Shown here piece after piece: positions 55,277-64,000 of a stretch of 64,000 bases of DNA; the stretch's first letter is position 1, and every line of letters begins with the position of its first letter. Source of the stretch: Costus lasius (taxonomy: Eukaryota; Streptophyta; Magnoliopsida; Zingiberales; Costaceae); assembly GCA_027563935.2 (NCBI GenBank), contig JANVAS020000239.1:5332001-5396000 (forward strand). Direction: 5' to 3'. The position numbers and the translations under genes were made by a program. A model generated the notes under the pieces. That model ran no database searches and was not told the DNA's origin. It saw only the letters and a program-made list of their open reading frames with translations.

Positions 55277-58200
55277 TGTAACATCCCTCAGAATCACACC
55301 CCACACGCATACAAGTAAAATACGGGGTTTCAAAAATTTTTTTACTCTTCCATTAAAACACAAGAAGAAAGCGGCATCGAAGGACATTACTACGGAACAG
55401 AAAACCGCACAGAACTGAATAGGATCGATTACTAGGAAATAGAAATCCGGAAATCCAGAAAAAAATCCGGCAGCAAGTATTCTAAACTACTGCTGCACAG
55501 ACACACATATCTTGTAACAACAACAAACGTCCACACTACACATATGTGGAATTTCAGAAATATACAGAACTGATTATTCAGATACTAAAATAAACAACAC
55601 AAATTCGGTTACACATCTCAAATCGGACATTTCAAAATAAGAACCAATTCAATAAAAGAATCCAAGACTTGTATCCAATAATTTAAACGAATCAACTATA
55701 ATATAATATCCTGAAAACAGGCATAAGCCCTCAGGAGATAAAACATGTCATATAGGTCATAATAAATTAGGCACGCAGGCCTGATAAATCTTTAGAAGAC
55801 TATTCTTAGAAATGACATCAAACATTAGCGTCATATTAGCTGTAGCAATTACTGTCTTGATGTCTCACCTGAAAACATTTAAACAACGGAGGTGAGCTAA
55901 AAAGCTCAGTGAGTAAAAGACACTAAAAGTCATCCATGGTACACATCAAAAATATCATACTTAAGTTGAAATTCTTTTTATTTAACAGATAAGATAAATC
56001 AACTTAACATGCATGCTCATATCAGAAACAAACACAATCAAATACAGATACTTGTAACAATAGGCATCAAACAGGTAGGATATGAATATACCAACCCATA
56101 CCAACTAACCACACCGCCTAATACATCTAAATACAGATCGAAACAGAACTACAGAAATCAGAACTGACAGACAGAAAATCAGAATTTTCAGAGTCCAAAC
56201 GGATAGTCTACATCGGAAATAGAAAGGCCACAGAAGGCCTGATGACCACAGAAGGTCTGACCCCACCTCTGCCGAGGACGAGACAATGCATGCATATCAG
56301 AAACAGAATGGTAAAGGAGACATCAGTGGGTGGCCCCCGTCTTGTCAGGACGTGGCACTCTGGTCTCCAATACCCAGAACAGAATGGTAGAGGAGGTATC
56401 AGTGGGTGGCCCCCGTCTTGTTAGGACGTGGCACTCTGGCCTCCAAAACCCAGAACTGAATGGTAGAGGAGGTATCAGTGGGTGGCCCCCGTCTTGTTAG
56501 GACGTGGCACTCTGGCCTCCAAAACCCAGAACTGAATGGTAGAGGAGGTATCAGTGGGTGGCCCCCGTCTTGTTAGGACGTGGCACTCTGGCCTCCAAAA
56601 CCCAGAACTGAATGGTAGAGGAGGTATCAGTGGGTGGCCCCCGTCTTGTTAGGACGTGGCACTCTGGCCTCCAATACCCAGAACAGAAATAGTGTCTCAA
56701 GGGTCGTAGTAGACTATCAGCACCATTACAGCGCCACAGAAGGAGGGTAAGGACACGGAAGAGTGCTACACTAGGGCATAATTTTACAGAACAGATTATA
56801 CTGAAACAGAGAAGTAGGATCAACCGCTACTTAATTCTTATATTATGCCCAAAGTCTAACAAACCAGAAAATGACACACCCCAATATCCAGTCCTTAAAC
56901 ACAGAACAGAAATTATATGAGTGAATTCCTTACAACTAACCTTAATTCATGTCAAACCATTCTATGTTCTCACAAATGTTTTAACACATTCAAGGTTTTC
57001 AGAAACTTCACAACATATAAACAGAATAGGAAATATCCACATAACAAACAATTAAATATAGAACAGAAATTATTCATATAACAAACATTTAAATACAGAA
57101 CAGAAATTATTCATGAAATAATCTCCTCAAAATTCCTAAAACCGTGAGCTATAAAATTACTGTAAGGGGCGCCACTTTCAGAACCTTAACAGAACGTACA
57201 AATTTCATGTAATTAATTTCAGTTCCTCACTACAGATAATTTTAATTACACGTTTGTGAAGAAAATTGACAAAAGCCCCAAAATTGGCTCGAACTATATT
57301 TTCGAAAATTCCTAAGTTCTTAGTTAAATCCCCAATTTTGTTTTCTCTAAAATTTCTCATCAAACAAATAAATTTTAGAAGAACTACAGACCACAATTTA
57401 AGAGGTTAAACCATACAATGTAAATTTTTCTCACAAAGGAATATTCGTCTAACCAAAACATAGCAGATTTATATTGTCAGTTTGCAAAATATATTTTTTT
57501 TTAGTCCAATTTCGAACCAAAGCTATTCAATATTGTATTCAAAATGAAGCTCTCTGAATCTAGTTTCCAATAAAACTGGTTTCACAAGATTTCGAATTTT
57601 AGACAGGAAGATATAAGGGTTCGAACATAGGAAGGTCAGAATTTCAGATTTCAAGAAAACAGATTCATATATCAGACTTGCGACATTTATTTCAGATCCA
57701 ATAACTAATCGAAAATAGGCGTTATGGGAGTCAAAATAAAGCTCTTCGAGCCTACGGTCTAATAAAACTGATTTGACAAGATTTCGAGCTATACCTAGGG
57801 AGATATGATGGTTCGAACACATAAAGGTCGAAATCCAGAATTTCAGAAAACTGATTTTGTACAGCTAGATTGCAATACAGATTGAAATACGAATACAGCT
57901 CAGATATGGTCGATATCAGATTCAAATTAAAGCCGAATGTATCTAGTTTCATACAAAATTTATTTCGTGCGATTTGGATCTATAGACCATGAGATATTGT
58001 GGTTATAGTACACAAAGGTCAGATTAACGAATGCAGATTTCAGCAGAACAGGATTTTAAAACCCTATAATTATTTGAATTCAACCCCATACGAATAATCA
58101 TGGCAAATAACGAATTTTAATTCGGATTAGACTCCTTAGGATCGAATTACTCACCAGAAAAAAAATCGCCCACAGAGAAAACACCAAAACAGAGGATCAG

Positions 58201-58678
58201 GGATCTCCAGAAAGTTCGTCCACCACCAGTCTGCCACCACCAGCGTCAGAAATTTGCAGGAGGCGCCAAGCACAGTGAGGGGCGACAACACAGGCGGCTA
58301 GGGCAAGAAACAAACCAAAAATCGTGAGGGAGAGGAGCTCTCACGAATTTTCCCCCTTTTTTTATTTTTTTTCCACCCCAAACGGATCCAAGATCCAATA
58401 ACCCAATTAACTTAAGTGGAAATCGGCTTTAATGGGCTTACCTGGGCTTAACCACCATGCGCCACTCCAATAACACAGAAATATGCGCCACCATGGTGGA
58501 AGAATTCCAGGAGCAAATAGTCAAGGTTGAGGGTTCGAAGCCCCAACGAAAATAATTATTTTTGCCCTGTAGGAAAAAGTCCTACAATTAGGCAAAAATC
58601 CCAAAATTTTAACCGATAAAAATACAGAAACTGAATTTCTAACCTTAAATCATAATTCAGAAAATCAAGGGCGTTACG
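55277..58678 (-). repeat. Element E 5' LTR
   Basis: 3402 bp, with one extra A (near 55573) compared with the other LTR. Same internal repeats. The terminal CA is CG at 58677-58678. Confidence 0.93.
56306..56685. repeat. 76-bp tandem repeat, five copies (element E 5' LTR)
   Basis: Copy of 48865-49244 in the other LTR, with the same five units and register, so the array predates this insertion. Confidence 0.95.
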
Positions 58679-59700
58679 TCACACATCATCTCAAAGGGAA
58701 GCGACCAGTCAGGCGGTTGAATTATTGGTGCTACGGTAAGAGCCTTTTTGAGTTTATGAAAAGCAATCATACAATTCTGATCAAAAATAAAAGGAACGTC
58801 TTTACCAAGTAATAAAGTAAGAGGTCTAGCAATTTTTAAAAAATCTTTAACAAAGCGTCTATAAAAAAAACTAGTGTGGCCAAGAAAACTTCTAATTCCT
58901 TTAACAGAAGATGGTGGTAGCAATTTTTCAATCACCTCCACTTTTGCCCTATCTACTTTAATACCACGATCAGAAATTAAGTGCCCTAAAATAATTCCTT
59001 CGTTAACCATAACATGACACCTTTTCTAGTTTAAAACCAAATTAAACTCTTCACAACATTGTAACACACATGATAAATTAGATAGACAAATATCAAAATC
59101 AAAACCATATACGGAAAAATCATCCATAAAAACATCCATAATATCCTCAATGAGATCACAAAAAATAGCCATCATGCAACGTTGGAAAGTAGCAGGTGCA
59201 TTGCAGAATCGAAATGGCGTGTGGCGATATGCAAAAGTGTCATATGGGCAAGTGAACGTTGTCTTCTCATAGTCTTCTGGATGAATAGGAATCTAAAAGA
59301 AACCAGAATATCTATCAAGATAGCAAAAATAAGAATTACAAGCTAAGCGTTCCAACATCTAGTCAATAAAAAGGAAGGGGAAAATGATCTTTTCAGGTGA
59401 CGACATTCAACTTCCAATAGTCAATACACATCCTCCTCCTTGTTACCATTCTTGTCAGAATAAGATTGTTGTTTTCATTTTTTTGGATGGTAATCCCTCC
59501 TTTCTTCAGCACAACATGTACAGGGCTCACCCCCTGGCTATCAGATATGGGGTAGATAACTCCAGCATCTAGGAGCTTTAGAATCACTTTCTTCACTACC
59601 TCCTTCATGTTTGGGTTAAGCCTCCTTTGATACTCAATTGATGGCTTGCTCTCCTCTTCTAAAAATATTCTATGCATACAAACAGAAGGATTTATCCTTG
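58679..59700 (-). pseudogene. Athila-B reverse transcriptase
   Basis: From right to left on the minus strand: MKEVVKKVILKLLDAGVIYP near 59600, SPVHVVLKKGG, RRRMCIDYWKLN (about 59400), a decayed TCPYDTFAYRHTPFRFCNAP block (about 59210), the catalytic FMDDFSVYG box (about 59120), then GIILGHLISDRGIKVDRAKV and SFLGHTSFFYRRFVKDF. It is cut at 58679 by element E. Several frameshifts and stops lie between 59010 and 59393. Confidence 0.85.
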
Positions 59701-59795
59701 TATATCATCATGGCTATAGCCAATCACTCTCTTATGTTGCTGAAGTTTATTTAAAAGCCTAGTAGTTGCAGAAGCATCAAGATTTGCATTAATAA

Positions 59796-60479
59796 TTACA
59801 GGAAAAGTAGAGTTCCTCCAAGAAATTCATACCTGAGGTTGCTTGAGAGAGTTTTAAATTCATACCTCTTTTCTTCATCGGGTTTACCTTCTTTCATGCT
59901 TAAGTGTTCTTCTTTCAACTTTTTGGACTCAAGTGGTGATGCAGAATTTAACAATGCAAAATATGAGCTTACCTCCTCCTCTTTATCACTGTCATCACCT
60001 TTGATAAGACACACTTCGAGTGGATCCTTTTCCATCATGGGATGAATGGTCATCGGTGAATTGTCTTCCAAGACTTGAACACTATAGCAAGATCCTGCAA
60101 AAGAAGGTTTCTTTAGATTTTCTATTAAATCAAAATCTACAGAATCTTCACCTATCTTACAAGTGAGCTTCCCATTTTTAACATCAATCATGGCTCCAGC
60201 TGTCGCCAAAAAGGGGCGACCTAAAATTATGAGAAGTCTAGAATCCTCCTCCATCTCAAGGATAACAAAATCAGCATGTATAAAGAACTTACCGACCTTG
60301 ATAGGCACATCCTTTAAAATACCTAGCGGATACCGTACAGAGCGGTCGGCTAGCTGTAGAGAAACAGAAGTGAGCTTAAGATCTCCAATGTCCAGCTTCT
60401 TACAAACAGAGTGTGACACCAAGCTAACACTAGCCCCTAGATCACACAAAGCATGGTCAATAAACATATCACCAATCAA
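59796..60479 (-). pseudogene. Athila-B protease
   Basis: The minus-strand frame begins IGDMFIDHALCDLGASVSLV, the Athila retropepsin active site (D-L-G), followed by LQLADRSVRYPLGILKDV and the flap-side LGRPFLATAGAMIDV. A long acidic linker (DDSDKEEEVSSYF) follows before the RT. The 227-codon open stretch is the best-kept part of Athila-B, but it is not joined to intact gag or RT frames. Confidence 0.85.
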
Positions 60480-61414
60480 ACAAGGAATAGAAAAAACTCC
60501 CTGAATCCTTAAAGCTTCAGTGGCAATTTATTCTTAATTATTACACTACACTCTTTAGTGAGTGCGATCATTCCTTGCTCTTCCAACTTTCTCTTGTTGG
60601 ACAATATTTCTTTCAAGAACTTGGCATATGAAGTGATCTGCGATAATGCATTTGTGAAAGGTATATTAATATAAAGCTTTTTAAGTACCTCTAAAAATTT
60701 TCTAAATTATTTGTCAAGTTTAGCCTTCACCAATATATGAGGGAAAGGTACTAGCGGTTTGTAGGCAGGTTGTGGTACATAAACTGGTTCTAGCTCCCTA
60801 TCTTTGTGAAAATGTTTTGCCATTGTTTCCCTCTTCCTCTGTGGATTTAGAATTCTGCACCTCTTAGTCTTGCGTTGTATTTGGTGCCCATGGCTCTTCC
60901 AATTGTTTTCCACTACGTGTTGTAATGGCATTGCAGTGCTCACATGGGTTTACCTCTAGCTTCCCAGGTAGTCTATCTATAGGCCTACTTGAAGAACTAG
61001 CGCACTGAGCTATCTGAGTTTCCAACATCTTCTAATGGGTGTCCATAGATTCCATCTTGGAAGTTAGATTCTTGATAGACTCACCAACATGTCTAAATTC
61101 TTGCCTGAAATCATCGAATTTATGTATGAAATCATCATTCTGCTTGGTCTGCGTGGCAATAAATGTCTCCATTAGAATTTATAGGTTCAACTTTTGGGGA
61201 GCTTAAGGTTGAGACTGATTGTACTGTCTTTGCTGAAAGCCAGGGGGCTGTCGATTGTTACCTTGAGATGCTTGGTTTTGATTGCTCCTCCAATAGAGAT
61301 TGGGATGGTTCCTCCAACCAAGGTTGTAAGTGCTTGAGTATGGGTCATTCTGAGGTCTTCCATTATAATTCTCAATTGTATTTGCTTGTTCAGAGTTGCA
61401 CTCACCCAGTGTAG
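60480..61414 (-). pseudogene. Athila-B gag, C-terminal part
   Basis: Frameshifted minus-strand pieces include the Athila motif NDPYSSTYNLGWRNHPNL with QPPGFQQRQYNQSQ (61370-61200), MESMDTH and SSRPIDRLPGKL (about 60970), and CNAITTRSGKQL (about 60910), the hallmark before the protease. It is interrupted on the right by A4 near a zinc-knuckle end (GECN). Many stops. Confidence 0.8.
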
Positions 61415-64000
61415 TGATGACAACGAAATTTATAGTAAATTTTGTGCCATTTCATGAGTATTTTTGTGTCATATTCATAGACATTGCTTATTTTTGTGTC
61501 TTTTTTATCAATATTTGCGGAATCTACACTCTTTTCTATTTTTTATGTTTTTCAGGCAAAAAGACATGTTTTTCAGTCAATTTCGAGCAATCTAGATGCA
61601 TAATTGAATTCACAACATCAAGAGGAGATCACACGTCAAATTTCAGAAGAATTGGAGCTTCAGAGCAAATTACGGCACCCCCATTATGGCATTTACGGTA
61701 CTGCCGTAATTCTCGTGAAGTGTCGTAATTTGTAGTTTTCACAGCTAGAGAAATTTCTGAGATTATGGCACTACCGTAACAATCTTTATGGTGTCGTATT
61801 TTGGAGCATTTTTGGACAGAGGCTGGATGATGTTTACGGTACCGCCGTAGAGGAATTTACGGTACTGTAATTACGGTCGATTTTCCACCCGAAGGATTGT
61901 TGACATTATGACACTACCGTAAAGAACTTCACGGTATCGTAATTCCGGAATATTTCAACCCGAGAACTCGCTGTCCAGAATTACGACACTGCCGTAAACT
62001 TAATTACGGCCGTAATTACAACGCAGCTCGCGATTTTCCTTGTCAACTCCGAAGCCCGAATCTTGCGCGAACCATATCTTTTGATCCAGACCTCCAAATT
62101 AAGATCCAAAAGATGCTGCGGACTCAACTTAAAGTAGAGAAGACACACGAAGTGAAAGGATGACTTTTATCACAAATCGAGGGAGAGGCGCTTAGGGTTT
62201 GGCCGCACGCCGAGAGGCATAGAGGACACCTCAGGCTACGATTTTCACACGAAAGCTTCGCCTAGAGGAGGAGAGGACACACTAGAAGTTTCAGAGTATG
62301 AGGAGATCGAACGGAAGAGAAATCAACACAAAACCGAGCGCCGCCGCTGTTTCACCCAGATTACAGCCGTAAACCTCTTTACGGCCGTACTGTAATTTCT
62401 ATTTTCTCCTTCCTTTCGATTTTCTTCAACATGGATTATTGTAATCTTCCCTCTATGCAAGCTTAAACATCTTTGAGACTTGGGGTGTAATCCCCGTTGA
62501 TTTCTTAATGATTAGATAAGTTTTTACCTTCGTTAGAATAGTTTTATAATGATAATTTTACTTATGTGAATAATTGTACTTTTATTCTCCATAGATTGAT
62601 GTTATTATTCATGTTTTAGAATTCTCGCAATAAGGACCGAAAGGTGACTTGCTTGAGAACTTGGAACCCTAGAATTGCATGTTAGGAGCTTTCTGTAAGA
62701 GATTAAGTTAGTTCTTATTTTGTGATTTTAGTGATTTTTGTTGGGGTATGCCCTTAAGGCTAATGTTTGAGGCCTTGGGATTCTTTCAGTATCATGTATA
62801 AACTCTTCTGTTTATAAAGGCAATGGTTGTTATTCAGTTTGTTACATTGTCTGCTGCAATAATTGTGCTTCTGAATAGTGTCTCAATGCTGTTCAGCTTG
62901 GCTGACATGCAATATGTCCTTAGTCGAGATATCTTGGTGAACATGAGACAGCCTTGATATGATGGAGACTAATATGTGTTCTAATCTTATAGGATGCTTC
63001 GAGCATGGAATAAGATGTAGACTCATGGGTACATTGGATGTACTGGACAGACCCTACTAGGATATTCAATTGCTTGTCACAATGTGAATAATCCTTGTTT
63101 GCAACAAGTGGCACATGTCCTCTGACTTGAGATCACTTGTGTTTCTAAATGATGATTGTCATTGTTTTGAGGTAGTTCAATATCATTTAAAACATAATGG
63201 TTATAGACTATCTTGGATAATGATCATGAGTCAGGTTAGGGCACTAGTGATAGATAAAGGATTGCCGTCTCCTTGTTTAAGGAGTGTGATGTTCTAAAGG
63301 GGCCCCCTGGATGAGATGATTGAGAAAGTGTATGGCCATACCCAGGTGACTATGTTCATCTGATCTAATCATGTTCATCATATTGGAGCTACATGCTTGA
63401 CACGCTTGTCCAATAAGAACATCCAGTGGCAAAGGAATCATGTATGCCTCGTGAAGTGGATTCACACTTGTGCTGTGGTTTGGGTGTAGTCTTGGAAGAC
63501 TCTTTCCTTTATATCGGGAGACAGTGATGTGTTGCTAGATACCCCTCACTAATCGTGATAACGTAAGTTATCGTTACCGACATTTAAAGGAAACCCTCAG
63601 GGTCGCACAATTTGATGATATGGCTTACTTAAGTCAGATCGTGTGGACTGAATTGTCAGGGTTCAGTTTAAAGGGATTTAATCTCTGATTGTGAGTGAGA
63701 TCTGGTCTGATCATGTTTGATTGATTAGGGCTTGAGATCGGTAAGCTTCGATCGAGAGAATGGATGCTAGATCGGTGAGATCAGGGTGCATCAAGAGATG
63801 AACGGTTAGATCTGGAACCTTAGGGTTTAATTTGATCTGGACTAAAGGCTTGGCTTGATTGGTATTTGAACCAAATCAAAATGAACCAGGTCATCAAGTG
63901 AGCGCATGGTTCAAGGGGAGAGGGTGTAACGACTAGTTCACTTGGCGTGAACGTTTAAGCGTATGTGGGTTTATATTTTTGGAAACCATGATCTCCACAT
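61415..64000 (+). mobile_element. A4: family-A LTR in Athila-B gag, interrupted by copia-C
   Basis: It begins TGATGACAACGAAATTTATAG and matches the A3 layout: TTACGGC/GCCGTAA array at about 61670-62040 and 62360-62395, then the ATTAGATAAG...GGTGACTTGCTTGAGAACTTGG block. It is cut at 62739 by a copia LTR. The remainder and the other border lie outside the window. It could be a solo LTR or a full element. Confidence 0.82.
62739..64000 (+). mobile_element. copia-C: first 1262 bp of a copia LTR related to copia-A and copia-B
   Basis: Starts TGTTGGGGTATGCCC inside A4, after ATTTT (62734-62738), the expected left target copy. It aligns with the copia-A and copia-B LTRs over most of its length but with many more differences than A and B show between their own two LTRs. 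From about 63920 it diverges from both. No interior is visible. Confidence 0.85.

Larger units (their letters stand above)
47837..58678 (-). mobile_element. Element E: young Ty3-gypsy chromovirus (Del/Tekay-like), internally deleted
   Basis: 10,842 bp, inserted in the Athila-B RT/RNase H region with perfect TCACA copies (47832-47836 and 58679-58683). LTRs are 3401 and 3402 bp (47837-51237 and 55277-58678), differing at about a dozen positions by eye. The primer site is tRNA-Met type and the polypurine tract AAGGGGGGGAGGA. The interior is only 4.0 kb because the end of gag, the zinc knuckle and the protease active site are missing. Two in-frame stops also break the coding region. The last base of the right LTR is G where the left has A. 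Confidence 0.93.
34230..61414 (-). mobile_element. Athila-B: old Athila-type Ty3-gypsy element, split by A3, E and A4
   Basis: The minus-strand order from right to left is gag (to 61414), protease (60479-59796), RT (about 59700-58679), RNase H (47836-47390), integrase (47275-46335 and 35297-35068) and 3' tail (to 34230). Signature motifs are CNAITTRSG in gag, DLGAS in protease, FMDDFSVYG in RT and ISDGGSHF in integrase, all typical of Athila. Insertions are A3 at 35303-46329, E at 47837-58678 and A4 from 61415. Frames carry many stops, so it is dead. The left limit is inferred from the end of host homology. Confidence 0.85.

Overview
The window is plant nuclear DNA from a retrotransposon-rich genome and contains no bacterial-type genes. 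The evidence is a stack of plant LTR retrotransposons: Ty1-copia elements, Ty3-gypsy chromoviruses resembling Del/Tekay, and Athila-type gypsy elements. They carry tRNA-Met or Athila-type primer binding sites, TG...CA termini and 5-bp target duplications. I could not identify the species. About 5.4 kb of AT-rich DNA (about 28.8-34.2 kb) is not explained by these elements and looks like the original host locus.

Left part (1-28.8 kb). An old plus-strand chromovirus (element D, pol frames full of stops) is split by two minus-strand Athila-type elements of one LTR family, here called family A. A1 shows only its end, at 1-442. A2 is complete at 2930-26488 with target duplication GTGG(G/T). A2 was hit twice later. 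A young copia element (copia-A, 3223-12328, duplication CAATC, one intact 1293-codon gag-pol) sits in its left LTR. A non-autonomous element (element C, 14752-21720, duplication ACCAA) sits in its interior; C has apparently identical 2298-bp LTRs and a single 748-codon ORF with a retropepsin-like domain but no reverse transcriptase or integrase. D resumes at 26489 and ends in its 3' LTR from 27539.

Middle (28.8-34.2 kb). Two tandem two-exon genes for small secreted proteins (31003-31558 and 31980-32566) lie about 977 bp apart. They have matching splice sites, similar introns and similar upstream regions. Broken relatives flank them at about 28806-29560 and 32806-33040. Element D appears to end exactly where the upstream copy lost its exon 1.

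Right part (34.2-64 kb). An old minus-strand Athila element (Athila-B) has its gag, protease, RT, RNase H and integrase pieces scattered by three insertions. The first is a family-A solo LTR (A3, 35303-46329, duplication GGTCA) that itself contains a nearly intact copia (copia-B, 35842-44945, duplication ATGGT). The second is a young but defective chromovirus (element E, 47837-58678, duplication TCACA) with 3.4-kb LTRs. The third is a family-A LTR (A4, from 61415) interrupted by a third copia LTR (copia-C, from 62739) that runs off the window.

Inferred order of events: host locus; then D and Athila-B; then family-A insertions; then copia-A, copia-B, copia-C, C and E. LTR differences counted by eye support this order: none seen in C, about 0.2% in copia-A, about 0.4% in E, about 0.5% in copia-B, and several percent in A2. 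No gene here forms a host pathway with another. The functional units are the elements, of which only copia-A looks coding-complete.
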